From Lineolata rhizophorae (Eukaryota > Ascomycota > Dothideomycetes > Lineolatales > Lineolataceae): a DNA stretch of 64,000 bases. Below, piece after piece: positions 34,256 through 46,840 of the stretch. Made by a program: the position numbers and the translations under genes. The notes beneath the pieces are model-generated. The model did no database searches and was not told the origin of the DNA. It was given only the letters and a program-made list of their open reading frames with translations. Position 1 is the stretch's first letter. Every line of letters starts with the position of its first letter. The stretch is taken from contig MU001670.1 of the NCBI GenBank assembly GCA_010093515.1, positions 1,466,177 through 1,530,176 of the forward strand. The letters are read 5' to 3'.

Positions 34256-37200
34256 CGCTGCTCGGCCGGACGGGGAGCCCTACCCGACAGGTCGGCTAGA
34301 ACCGGGTCCCATCCAGTCCTTCTGTACTAGCTCACGGCATGCGAACTCCGAAGCGACTTCGTCCTTTTTGTCGGAGAGGATCGCTTACCTTGTCCAGGGC
34401 GCGGAATAGCCTCACTCTGCGGCGGTTTTGGGCCTTTTTGGGAGAATGATGGGTGGTTGAGATCCAATAGATATGCGCATGTATGCACGGCCTGCGTTAA
34501 AGTTTGAAGGATGGTACCGTCGACGATTCAACGACCCTTCTTTTCTCGACTTGCTTGACAATGTGGATTGGGGGTACATTGAATTAAATTTCGCACACAT
34601 CTAGACGTACTGGTTTCATCCCGCGGAGGCGGGCGTTGCTTTAACGACGCAACGACAAGCACAGATGGTATCCTTACACGGAAATTGGTAGAAGCCTATA
34701 TGTCGACAAACAATAGCAGCAGAGGAGGATTCGCCGCCAGGGTCCAGACGGCAACGCGAATCAGAACGGAGAACAGTGACGTTTGGATGATGGGATGATG
34801 CAAATCCCGAGAGACAGGAGCCTGGATAGCACAAGCAACGCACATCATTACAACCCCAGACATGGGGAGCTGATAGCAGCGCGGGGTCTCCAGGTGTGGG
34901 CCCTTCTTCCCCGTACCCACCGTCTCCACCGTTCCGTCTCCACTAGCGAGACGTTGAGCTGGGTCGTGAGGCCATTGGATAGTAAAGAGAGTTTAGGATC
35001 CAACAAAACTAGCGACCAGCCCCGGGCCCTTGTGAGTAGATACATACCTTCGCGATGGATATGTGATGTTCCTTTCTCCGAAACAGCATGGCCGACGCCG
35101 CTCTGAGTTCCCCCCCAGCGTGGGCGGAAAGGCGCGAATGCAGTTATTTCATCTTGACTTCACGATCGGCCGTGATGACACTATCTCTGGCATACTCGAC
35201 ACTTTACTACCTAGCGCACGGCGTCACTTCCGGGGTCGCCGGAGCACCACCCGGCTGTCATACAACCCATCACTCAGATCACTTTGGGGAAGTGTCAATA
35301 GATGCAATGGATGCACGCACGACTGCGCATTATTTTTCTCTCAACCAAGATGCAAGGCGCGCCGATTCGTGAGAACCAAACCACAACCGGCCTCAAACGC
35401 TCCGAGCAGCGGCGCAAAGATCGCTACCGACAATGGCACTAACAAGGCTAAGGGCAAGCCAGCACGCGCGGCACACGGCAGCCCAGCCTGGGGGGTCCCT
35501 TTGAGGTCGGCCCTGCTGGGCCCTTATTGGACGAGCGCGGTCATACGATATCCGACGAGCGCCGGCGGGCCCAATAGACGCACGCGGCACGGCACAGGGC
35601 CTTCAAACGGCAAGGAGAACGACCAAAAGGCGCTCGCTTTTGCGCCACGATTTTTCGAAGCCTACCGTAGGTGTGTAGGTAGATTGTTGCAGCGGCTCGG
35701 TGCCGTTCCGCCGCGGACGAAGGCCGCGCGGGGTACATGTACATCTGGCTAGGGCGTCGGCCACGCTCTGGCGGGGCTAGTTTCTGATTACGAGGTACTT
35801 GCGTCCCGAAAAGCGTGCTCGGTACTCGGTATAGAATGCTCGAGATCGCGCCGAGTGAGGTGACAGCATTGGGCATGGGGCTGCCACGCGCGCGCCCCGT
35901 CTTCGGCGGCGCTCGCTCGCTCGGCCGCTTGGCATGCGCCGCAGGAGAGAAAGGAAAGGAAAGCCAAACACCATGACGGTTGGCTGCTGACTGGCCATGC
36001 GTGACAGCCGCCCGGCGGGCCCGTGGTCCGGTCCGACCGGCGAGCATCTCCGATTTTCACCAGGTCGTCGTTCATTGCGCTAGCGTGAGGGAGGCTAGTT
36101 GCTGAGTTGACGCACAAACAACTTACGTAGGGAGGACGTTGGACGTTCAGTTGGCTGCGGGGGAGCCAGGTCCGGAGCCGGGAACCCCGTGGGCCTGACG
36201 ATCTCTGGAGAAACGTGGGGATACATGATGTTTAAGGGGGCCGTTGTTCTGCCCCAAAGTTCTCGCTGGAGGAGGGCCCACTGGCTGATTCCATTGGCGG
36301 CGGGACTGAGCGGCCAATGACAGAGGGCGCCGGGCTCGCTCGACGCCTTGGCCCTGGACCACACGACCAAGAGAGGCAAGCGGTCGGCAGTCGCGGGCAA
36401 GTACCGGTGCGTGCGGTGACGGATGCCGCGGCAGCGCGTCGCCCGATGCGCGCGCTGATCCGCCCCCAAATCGTCGTCTGGAGATGTCGCCGGGGATGTT
36501 CGCCACCGCTGCGCTCTCTCCGCCGCTGGTAATCGTGCGCGCACAGTCGAGCTTTGCACACTCGGTGGCTTGGTAGGCCCGTAAGGTTGCGAGCTCTAGC
36601 GCGGCCAGGAAAAGAAAGCTTCGCATGGAGGCAGGGCTAACATCACTGCCTCGATCGGCGCGCATCGTACTTCGGGCGCGCAGCATGTTGCGATTCAATG
36701 GCGAAATGCTTCCTCTGCGCTTGCCGGCCACGGAAAGAAGGCGAAAGCTTACACCATGGCGTCTCAACCTCCTACGTAGTACGGAGTACGTACCTCGCCG
36801 ACCGCATCGAGTCGGAAGCGGGCAGCCATTACATATTCGGGCCAATAGCCATCCGCTTGCTGCGCCGCCCAACCCATCCTTTCTTCGACTCGACTTGCTC
36901 GCGCGTCGTACACGGCACAAGTCGAAGCATCGCCGCTGCTGCAAGCCACCACGCGGCCGCCCGCAAGCGAGAGGCAAGCACGTCCAGGCCCAGCCCAGTC
37001 AGCCCAGCCTTTTACTTTTCTCCTCGAGTCTGCCTGACTGGCTGCTGCATCATCGTGTGGGACGGGAAGGATTGGAGGCGCAACCTAGCGTTTTAAGGCC
37101 GCGTTTCCAGAAGACGACGCCGCAGCCAATCAGCTGGCGCACTTTGCATCAACTCACATACCTACGTGCTACGTATAGTACACCAAGGTGCGTTTGCCGT

Positions 37201-37375
37201 CATTAGGCCGGATGTCCCGCCAGACCAGTCTAGACCGCGGTGGCGCATGATGCTTGCGCTCTTCTTTTGCTTACTTGCGAAGCGGATAGAAGCGTATTCC
37301 TATTTTCGAGGATAACTACCACCTATCGCAATCGCGGACAGCGTACGGAGTAAGGGAAAGGAGTTAAGAGAGAGA

Positions 37376-37663
37376 ATGAGAGAGATCATCGACCAACCTA
37401 CCAAGGACGTCGTCCGCGGGTTGATGCCAGCGTTGTCGGCCATGATGTTGCAAGTCAAGCAGGGTTGGGGCGGATGGTACACTAGCCAGGGCGGCGAGGA
37501 AGCGCCATGTCTGCGATTCCATCATGATGATTTCGATTTCTTCAGACGGAAGATGATGGAAAGCCTCGTGGAATATGCACTCGCTAAGCGGCAGCAGCAC
37601 GGCGCCAAAGCCATGCAGACAGGGGGGTATCGACAGCAAATGGAGCAAGCCTTTTTTGGCTGA
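37376..37663 (+). CDS. Possible small protein, 95 aa
   Basis: Open frame from ATG to TGA of 95 residues, starting MREIIDQPTKDVVRGLMPAL. Its composition (mixed charged and hydrophobic, amphipathic-looking N-terminal half, a short acidic-aromatic patch HHDDFDFF) is more protein-like than the other frames of this spacer, but I recognise no family and the complementary strand has a frame of similar length. It is preceded by a purine-rich GAGAGA stretch. It could equally be a chance frame or one exon of a longer gene. Confidence 0.2.
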   Translation: MREIIDQPTKDVVRGLMPALSAMMLQVKQGWGGWYTSQGGEEAPCLRFHHDDFDFFRRKMMESLVEYALAKRQQHGAKAMQTGGYRQQMEQAFFG

Positions 37664-38876
37664 GGAGGTGTGGCCTTGATCGAGTGACTTTGAGGCGTCG
37701 CACGCGAGCACCTTTTGCATTTCGTGCCTGCTTCTACCCAGCTAGGGCGCGGGGGAGGGGCGAGGAGGCGACATCGAGATGAGACGTATTAAGCCCAAAG
37801 TTTGTGGGGTCAGATCTTGGCCCCGCCGGGCAGGACAAACTGACGATCCACCTGACGCGTGAAGGAGCACGCACGCACACGAAACAGGACGAAGTCGGAC
37901 GGACAGGCCGGTTTCCTGCTTTTCCCAACGAGATCGATGGCCACTGGGCCCAGGAAGGCAGCTGCGCGGACAGACAGTACTTTCGCTCGCAACGAAGGAC
38001 CCGGCACCCCTGTATGTGAGTAAGCAACGCCAAAGAGAAAGACTCACGGGGAGCGAGCTCAACAACAAAACGGTTTTTCGGCGGCGACAGTTCTGCAGTT
38101 AGCCAGCCACCAGGCGGCGCGCGGATAAGCCGGAGCCTGGGCTGCGGCGGCTGCACGAAAAGAAGCAACAACGAACAACAGAGGGCCAGAGGGAGAGGCA
38201 TCTTGTTATTCTCGCCACTTGCTGCGACGAGGTCCCGACGGCTCCGTCGCTCGCCTGGCCTTGCTGTATATGATGGGCACGGCCGGGAAATCGCGTTTTG
38301 AAAACGATAATAAAACGGGTGGTCCGGGAGCGCGTTGTATCGGCTCGGCGCAGAGGAGCATGGGCACGAAGGAGGGCCGACCTAACAGCTTCCTGCCCGC
38401 CAGCCACGCACCAAACGATGATCCCGGCGCCTTTTCTTCTGCCCTGTCCAGCCCTGACGGCGCCGACGCTTGTCGCCGATGGCTGGTTGGTTGGGGCGGC
38501 CGCAAGCCCCATCGAGCACCGAGCAGCACCCTCCCCTCCCCCATCCGCATCCACACCTACTGTTCGCTCACAGGCGTACCCCGGACAGGGCCGGCTGGGG
38601 AGGACCCACCACGGCCCCCGCATTTGCACCGCGACATTTGAGCGGCTGCCCAGGTGGCCAAGCCAAGGCCCTTGACGGCCTGCCCCAGACTGGGGCACAG
38701 ACGAAGGGGCGGGCCCGCACCCCTGCTGTCGTAATACGATTTCACTTCGCCGTTCATGTACTGGCCGATTTCTCTCTGCGTTGCTGCTATTTGCTTTCAT
38801 CTCCCCTTCCCCACACATTTTCGAGCCAAACACTCCTACATCCACCTGGGACATTGGAAGACATTTGCTCAATCGC

Positions 38877-38882
38877 CCCCAC
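38877..38882 (-). promoter_or_regulatory. Candidate CreA sites upstream of FacB
   Basis: CCCCAC (complement GTGGGG) fits CreA consensus SYGGRG; a second copy is at 38985-38990. They lie 332 and 224 nt before the FacB ATG. FacB-type genes are known to be under CreA repression in Aspergillus, which gives these short sites some weight. Confidence 0.4.
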
Positions 38883-39019
38883 GGAACGATATTTCTTAGA
38901 CGTGACCCCTTTTCGTCTTCTTCGCGAAGGATACCACATACGACCAACTCGTTCCCTGTCGAGTTACGTTGAACCAAGGCACCCCCCCACTTCCGCGCGG
39001 AGCCGTAGTTTCACGGCCG

Positions 39020-39049
39020 ATGCGAACACGCTCTTGTGCAACCGGTTAA
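39020..39049 (+). promoter_or_regulatory. uORF MRTRSCATG in FacB leader
   Basis: Complete nine-codon upstream frame plus TAA, ending 164 nt before the FacB start. No other upstream ATG lies between it and the main ATG, so it could influence translation of the regulator. Confidence 0.4.
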
Positions 39050-39213
39050 ACTCGAGCCCCTGCCGTAGAGAAAGGACCCTTTACCACCAAAAACACCACA
39101 CCAGCCGCCAACGGACCCATTTCCGGACCCCGATTTCCTCACTTCTCCGGACGAAAAGAACGAACGAAACGGACGAATAGAGTCGACGAAAAGACGACGA
39201 AAATACCGCCATC

Positions 39214-42200
39214 ATGCCGGGCATCCTGCCCATGAAAGTGATCAAGGTCGGCACCAGCGCGCAGTCGCGCATCGCGCAGGCGTGCGACCGGTGCCGCAGC
39301 AAGAAGATCCGGTGCGACGGGATCCGGCCGTCGTGCACGCAGTGCGTCAACGTCGGCTTCGAGTGCAAGACGAGCGACAAGCTGAGCCGGCGGGCGTTCC
39401 CGCGCGGCTACACCGAGTCGCTCGAGGAGCGCGTGCGCTCGCTCGAGTCCGAGGTGCGCGAGCTCAAGGACCTGCTCGACGAGAAGGACGAGAAGATCGA
39501 CATGCTGTCGCGCATCCACAGCTCCTCGTCGTCGCAGTCGTCGCCGCACATGATGAGCGCCGCCATGAGCAGCGTCTCGGTGACGAGTCCGCGACGTCGG
39601 CCGTCCATGTCGTCGTCACCGCTACCGACCATCGAGGCGAGGGAGGAGTACGTGGATAAGGACGACACATTTAGGGTCCAGCAGTCGCCGATGTTGGTTG
39701 AGGACGAGAACACGGACGGGTATTTCATGGGAACGTCGAATTTGAGGACCATGATAGGTGAGTTTTTCTCTGGCCGATCGCTGTCGTCTTATCTCTGTTG
39801 TGTCGGCGTCCTGAGGACATAGTACCGCTCTTTACGTCTTATGACCCGAAGAAACTGACAGTCTCCGGCACAGATTCGTTCAAGAACAAGCTTCAAGAAA
39901 ACGGCCGCTCGACGGCCGAAATCAGCACTGAGAGCCTCGTCGCTCCGGATGCTCCCTGCGCCGGGTCGTCGCCAGAATCCGTTGAATGGGCGGCGCCGCC
40001 ACGCCTCGTCTCCGACCAGTTGATCAATGTGTTCTTCCAGGAATGGGCGCCACTTTTCCCGGTGCTGCACCGGCCGACTTTCCTCGCGTTGTACGAAGAA
40101 TACACGAGCGAGCCGGAAGCCATGGAAGACAAAAAGTCAATTGCCCAGCTGAATCTCGTTTTTGGCATCGCTTCGCTAAGCAGCAATGTAAGTCCTTGCA
40201 TCACGACAGGTTTCGGTTCCCGTGAATTTTTTATCGCTAATCTTTTTCCCTGAGGTGCAGTCACGATCATTGGAGGATGCGGAGAGTTTTGAATCTCAAT
40301 GGATTGCTGCGCTCGATTCTTTCCTTTTGGATAATTCTCTTTCTACTCTCCAGTGCCTCACGCTCGCCCAAATCTATTGTATGCAAAAGGGCGATTATTC
40401 CCGCCTGTTGCAGTACAAGAGCCTGGCAATTGCCCTTTCACATCGTTTGGGTTTGCACCAATCCCAAAAGCGCTTCGCCCTCGGCGTTTTGACTTCTGAG
40501 ACCCGCAAGAAGGTGTTCTGGACCTTGTACACGCTCGACTGGTAAGTGGTCCCAAGAAATGCCAATAGGCCCTACTGTCTTGGCCTATCTCACACCTTTC
40601 TAGCTTTACCGCCGCTCAGCTTGGCCTCCCACGTCTCATGCGCGAGGAGGATATTCAATGCGAGTATCCCGTGGATGCCGACGACGAGTACGTGACGGAG
40701 AAGGGCTTCGTTCCGACGCTACCGGGAGAGTCGACCAAGCTCTCTAGCGCGCTTGCCCTCTTCCGCGCATGCCGTGTGCTCGCTAAGGTGCTTGCGGAGA
40801 ACTATCCGGCCTCCGCGTCGCACGAGATCTCGTTCCGCAAGCTTGCAGCCCTGTCTGACGAGCTCGATGCGTGGTTGAACAATCTAGCACCACACTTGCG
40901 CCTCCAATTCGCCCAGGACAAGCCTAGCACAAACGTCATCAGCAGCCGCTCTCCCATACTGGTATAGCCCCGCAGCGATCTTCCTCCCCTCACTTAACGT
41001 CGTCCGCATCTAGCAACGCACACACCCCCGCACATAGACATTCACGTCAGGCTAACCCGATCGTAACAACATCACAGTCTCTCGTCTACCACTACATCCA
41101 ATCGCTGATCCACCGCCCGGCCATCTACGCCAGCCTTGGCGACCGTGCTTCATCGTCCATCGTGACGCTCGGCTCCGCATCCAAGCACATTGTGCAGATT
41201 GTGGAGCTCCTCGAGGAGCGATCGCTGAGCTTCTCCCTCTGCCTCAACAAGGCCGAGGTGCTCGTGCTCGCCGGCTTCGGCCTACTCTTCCAGGGACTGA
41301 ACCTCGACCACGAGGGCAAGCTCATCAAGGACATTCACCGCCAGACTGCCGTTGTCGGCGACTTGCTCGCTGCCCGCGATGCACTCTCCGCCGAACCCTT
41401 CCGTGCCATCACCGCCATCGCCTTGGCGCCCGGACTAGCCCCGTTGTCCGCCACTCACCACCAGGATGCGAGGCGCCCGCAGTCGTCCCGTCACAACTCC
41501 GAAAGCGGCGTCATGGCAGCGCCAGCCCAGGAGGGCTTCCGGGCCAACACCCAACGGCAGCTCAAGGCGCTGGCGTCGCGGCTGTCGAGCGGCAGCTCCA
41601 AGCAGCCCTCAGGAACGCCGACGCCGAGCAACAAGGAGCCTCGCCGAGCCACGCTGCCCGCCCTGTCCACCTCGGGCACCAACCTGCTGGGCTCCCGCCA
41701 CGGCAACCCCAGCTTGACGTCGATCCGGTCCGAGCCTGGGGCGCGCGGCGCCTCTAACTGCAACGGCGCGCCGCGCTCCGAACCCGCCATGTCGCCACTC
41801 AGCACGCGGTCGTCAATCCCACCCTCGTCGGCGTCGACGACATCGTCGCAGCAGCATCACCACCATCAGCACAACCGTCACCACGGCCACAGTCATCAGA
41901 AGCGCGGGAGCAGCAGCAGCAGCACCGCCACTTACAGCAACGCTGGCGGAATGCCCAACCTGGACTTCCTGTCCTTCAGCCCGTCGGTCCATAGCCCGGG
42001 CTCGGCGGACTCGCACAACGCCGCCGCCGCCGCCACCATGGCCGCCGCCTTCCAGCACGCCTTCAACGCGGCCAACAACCCCAGCCCCAGGCAAAGCAGC
42101 GGTGCCGCGGCCGCCGGCCTGCCGCACGCGCTCAACTCGGCCGCCAGCGCCAGCACGCCGCAGCTCGGCGGCGGCAACGGCGGCGCGTTCGGCAGCCCGG

Positions 42201-42748
42201 CCGGCCTCGTGGGCTTGAAGCCCGAGGTCTCGCCCGCCGACTGGGAGCGCCTACTCTCGGCCATGGAGTCCGGGCCCGGCTCCGCCAACTTGTACGACAC
42301 CATCTACGGCGGCAGCATGCCCGTGGACGTGGACGCGCTGGTCGGCGGCGCCGGCAGCGCCGGCGGCGGGGCCATGCCCCCCTTGGACGCGCTGGCCTGG
42401 CCGGCCGACGTGTGGGCATTCCAGAACGGCAGCGCCGGCTTGGCGGCGGCGGCGCAGCAGGGCGGCGGCGCGGGGGCGGGGGCGGGGGCGGGCTCGGCGC
42501 CGCAGGGCGTCCAGCCGGCGCAGAGCGTGCTGAGCTTTTCGGACGAGAGCTTGACGAGCGGGGACGAGTTCGTGGGGGATGTGTTCGGGTCGGGCGGGAG
42601 CGTGTCGGGGAGTAGCGCCGGGGGGAGCGCCGCCGGGCAGGGTCACGGGGGGCACGGGCGCAACCCGGATGATTTCCATAGGGGCATTGTTATTCCGGAG
42701 TTAGGGAGCCCGTGTTTGAGCGGGTTGGATGGGAATTTTGGGTTGTGA
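39214..42748 (+). CDS. facB: FacB/Cat8-type acetate regulator (Zn2Cys6)
   Basis: Zn2Cys6 transcription activator that switches on acetate and gluconeogenic genes (acetyl-CoA synthase, isocitrate lyase, malate synthase). Five exons: 39214-39757, 39874-40187, 40261-40541, 40604-40961 and 41078-42748, with introns of 116, 73, 62 and 116 nt; 1055 residues. The binuclear cluster has its six cysteines at 24, 27, 34, 41, 44 and 51 ([18 protein letters not shown] then CTQC). A linker and a coiled coil ([19 protein letters not shown]) follow. This block, with [14 protein letters not shown] before it, is the hallmark of FacB. The fungal transcription-factor domain spans exons 2 to 5. The last 400 residues are Ser/Ala/Gly/His-rich and end in an acidic tail, likely the activation region. 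The symbol is by homology. Confidence 0.93.
42471..42492 (+). repeat. G-quadruplex-prone tract in FacB exon 5
   Basis: Three runs of five G and one of three G, each separated by single C, on the coding strand. It fits the canonical G3+N1-7 pattern and encodes a Gly-Ala repeat in the disordered tail. Confidence 0.6.
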
Positions 42749-45700
42749 AGTTTCGGGGGGCGGTCGGGGGTTGGAAGAGAGTTGCTTGGGGTGAAGTAGG
42801 TTGAGTGGTGGGATCGGAGTGATTGGAGTTGCTTTGGTGGATCAAAAGGGAATGCTCGCGCTTGTCTGTCCTTACTTTGGGCGCGGTTGGACGGCTGTTG
42901 TCCGTTATGCTTTTCTAATTTTCACTCGTAATGGCTCGTTTCCTATGTATCTGTTCCTTTTTGGTCGTCTCTTCGACTGTATGCTGAGTGCGTGGCTTCT
43001 GTCTCTTCTGGCTTGTTTGGCCCCGTCATTGCTTTGTACGTTTGATTCTACGTAAGGTCTTCGTTTCCTTTTCCACCATGGAAACAATCGACTACTCATT
43101 GTTGTTTCTATATCTCTCCTTCGGTCGGCCTTACCTTTTTTTTCTGTCTCTTTGGTTCTCATCTTGCTTGATACCTGCTAGCGCGAGAGTCCGCGACGCG
43201 TGTTTGCTTTTTGGTTCCTCTTTCTGTTGCTGTTTTTGAGGTGCTCTGTTGCTTGCTATGACTAAATGGACGAATGAGGTGGTCGGTTGTATGTGAGGGC
43301 TCTTTCGATATTGGCTAGTCGGGGACGTTCTGGTCTCCCTCGTACGCTGACTTGTTCTGTAATCGTCTACTTCCTTCTGAGATAAGTGATCCCGTAGGCG
43401 CAAAAAATGAGACAAAAACTCATGCGTTGTTTATTAGCCATTTGGCGTCCATTCTTTCCGTTTCTCGTGACGTGTTTGTTATCCGCGCCCTAGCACACTG
43501 GATCAAGCTATCCCAAGTGGACAGTGGCTAGGTACGTACCTCACTTGCACGCAGCCCTTCTCCCGACCTGCCTACCCGGGTACCTATACCCCTAACCCCC
43601 TCCCCGCAAATGTACCTGACAGCCAACAATCTACATTGCCCCAGCTTCAACCTTGCTCGGAAAGGCCATAAGGCTAGATCCAGGTACGGGTAATCACCCG
43701 GTTAAATGCGCCCCTACCAATCCCTCCCCCCATGCCATCCGGGTTCCAGACTTCCTTGAGTCCTTCCCTCTTTGTACGCACATATTCCCCTCGCAGGTCC
43801 TCTTTTCAGAGTCGTTGTGCAGGGAAGCAAGGAGTAGTATGAAGGTGTAGCGATGTGAGCGTGCGGTCAGTCGCCACGGTTCCCCACCGTGTCCGTCCGC
43901 AGCTTTGCTAGCCTGCTGCCGCGTGGTGAGGAGCGCTCACGTGCCCCATGCTCTCCGCATCGTGCGCTCGGCGTCTGTCCGTCTGCGGGCGGCTCGTGCC
44001 CGCACGTGTGACGCGCTGCTTCTCCCTCAGTTACCAGCCACGTCGGAGCGACTGTCCGTTCGTGACGCTGAAGTACGCCACACGGTGTTCACCCGGTGTC
44101 TATTTCGTAGCTAGGTATTCCCGCACACTGCGCCCATAGTGCACTCATAGCACCGAGCAGCGATGCGCTTCCGGCCACTCTATCCGCGCACGCGCCTAGT
44201 TTAGGAGCTGGCTTCGGCCCTGGCCACCTTCGACCAGCCGCCACCCTTGGCCATGGTCCCTAGCTACAAGATCGCACGAATGTTGCCGAAGTGGGGACCC
44301 GGCTAGGTTGTAGTAGTGGTATTCGAGGTCGGCATACAGGCCCATACGTATGTTTTGTAAGGGGGGTGGTTTAGGGCGGTAGACTGTAATGATAGCGTGG
44401 CCATCAATGTAGATAGGAGGTGAAGTCCGTGAAAAACACACACCCTTGAGTATCTTGAATTAATGCGGTAGTCAGTTAGTATGGGAGCATGGTCTCTCTG
44501 CGGTTTGTAGGGCGCGTATTATAACCAGGTGCCTTGTATTCACTCTACTGAGAGAACGCGAAGAGCTGGGTGTTGTGGTGTGCATCTGAGCCGAGTGCAG
44601 ATGTATTGCACAGGCGTACATACTGCGTTTCAGTACTTGTGTTCTTACGCTTGGTAGCGCGATAGGCACAATAAAACACGTCTTCTCCCACCAAACTCTC
44701 TAACCTTTCTAATATCACGTTTTCTTGACACATGCGAGGCCAAATGCAGTTCAGTTCCCACTTCTATGCTCTGTCTGTCGCCCAAGGAGTCAGCGCATTG
44801 ACCGGAACTGATTCAATGTCGTTCGCCTCTTCCAAAACGGTACCCGCATACATCCCGACCTAAGTCCCGCTCTTGATCCCAGACAGACCGCCCGAGTCCT
44901 TCGGAAGCCGGAACTTAATCACGGCACCTACGCCGATCCTCTTAGTCGATCCCCACGAGCCACACCAGAGCCAATACCTAGACCAATAGCCGGCGCAGAT
45001 CGACCCATCACGAAGCCAAACGATCCGAGCTCAAGCTCACCAGCAGACCATCGCACCGAAATAGGAAACTCAGGGAGCAAGGAAGCAGTGCAGGATGCGA
45101 GCAAGGAGCAGGGATCGGCAGCCGGATAAATGCATCGGTATTCCCGCACCGTCGGGAGCGCGGGCGAACCCTGCGGGTCATTGCTCGGCCTGCCAATATT
45201 GGTATGCCTAGCTAAAACTGGGACGAACGAGCAACACTTTGTTCGTGATCAATCTCGTACCTTGGTGTCTTGGACGACTCGCATGGTGGCCACGGCGCGG
45301 AAAATTCGACGGAAGTTCGACGAGATGCATATGTGGGTGACCTAATGGGACGGGGGCAAGGACGTTGATTGAAAATTCAGGAGGGATGCTAGATAAGCGG
45401 TTTGAAAACGATTCTGTTTCCTGGGTGCCAAGAAAGTGATCTTACTTCCCAAGATGTATAGCTTGGGTAGAATGCAAAGGGAAGGCACGTGCCTCCGCAT
45501 TAGGAAGAACTCTATGGATTCAAGTTTCGAAGACAAAAAGGGATAGCTACACGACGGGAATCTCCCACAGGACAACCAAATGTCCACATGAAATCCGGTA
45601 AGCTCTAAGAGATCCTCACAGTCTCCCGAGAAAGTGGAAAACAAAAGGCGAAAAAAGTAGACTAGACCTACAACACATCAGACCTCGAGCCGCACTACCC

Positions 45701-46840
45701 AATCAACCAATCGAGACATTGCTCTCTCCATAGCATTGCACGCTCCAAGGCCCACAAACACTTAGCCGCTGTCCTTCACTCAACCAATCCTTCCAGAACC
45801 CTTCTCGAAGCATTCTTCCACCACGCCCGACCCCGGCCTACATTTCAACCACAGCCGACCACGACCCCCCCACCACATCCCATCCAAGCACCCCTCCGTC
45901 CCGACTCCGGCTAGGCCTGAAGCGCGCCAATTAACCAGCCAAACAGCCCCCGCCGAGCCCGCCGCACGTAAGAAAGCAACCAGCCGCGCCGCGACCGACG
46001 GGCGTCCCAGGGCCGGGGCGGGGCCCGGGGAGCGCGACGCATCGTACGGGGACAAACGCTCTCCCCACCAACAACGGCCCCAGGCATCTCCCCGCCACGC
46101 AACCCGTCTCCAAGACGCGCCTCAGCCTTTGAGAAAGGCGGAGATAGGCACGACGAGGCATACGCAGCGCGGGCCGCGGCACGCACGCCGCGCCGCACGA
46201 AGCCGCGGCCAGCGCCCCGCCCAGCGGGAGCATTGCCAGGCCTCTAGCAGAACGCGGCGCGGCGCGAGCCCGGCAGGCCGCAGCAGAAGCCGCCCCACGG
46301 CGCTCGCGGCGGCAGTCCAGCCCGGCGTCTGAGCGCGGGCGTGCTACGCGCCCAGACGGCGCGGCCCCGGCACGTTCGCATGCCAGGCGCATGCAGCGTC
46401 GCCGGGGCGGATGGGCGCGGGGATGGGAAGCGGAGGACGGCGCAGGCTTCGTTGCGCGGGGACTGCGCTCGTGGAGCTGGCGTCTAGGATCCACGGCCCG
46501 TGGTTGGGCGAGGCCGCGGCGAGCCTATGGGGAAGGAGGGCGGGGGGTCGCGAAACACGATAGCGGGGTCCCGCCCTCAAGGGCCTCGAACGCAAATAGG
46601 TCTTGAGCTTCCTCGTCGGTGGCACGGCGTTGCGCGAGCCCCGGGGGATGAATGACCGGAGCTTTCCGACGTCTCTCCCTGGTGCTCTCACCAAGATACC
46701 TACCCGGGTACATATAAAGACAGCGCTGAAAGCGGCAGAAGACGACGTCGGCCGCCCAGCATCCCGCACCCGCGTACCCAGTCCCCAAGCACGAATGACG
46801 ACGCCTGCTCGCTCACATCCGCCGTTCCCACCTCGCCCCT
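42749..46840. other. Convergent spacer FacB-KTI12
   Basis: 4.1 kb without a supported gene. The left part (42750-43450) is T-rich and probably contains the FacB 3' UTR. The part 45780-46840 is very GC- and CpG-rich, with long but random-looking open frames on the minus strand. No repeats or RNA genes recognised. Confidence 0.55.

Larger units (their letters stand above)
34256..39213. other. 5-kb spacer upstream of FacB gene
   Basis: No firmly supported gene. GC-rich open frames on the minus strand at 36147-36977 and 38099-38977 have random-looking Arg/Ser/Gly composition and no family features. TACGGAGTA occurs at 36780-36788 and 37344-37352, and a CCAAT box at about 37129. The last 400 nt form the FacB leader, which is CT-rich and contains one uORF and two CreA-type sites. 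Confidence 0.55.

Noticed and set aside
36147-36977. 276-codon minus-strand frame
   Set aside because: Arg/Ser/Gly-rich random composition with no motif; several rival frames.
38099-38977. 292-codon minus-strand frame upstream of FacB
   Set aside because: No domain, random composition, lies over the FacB promoter.
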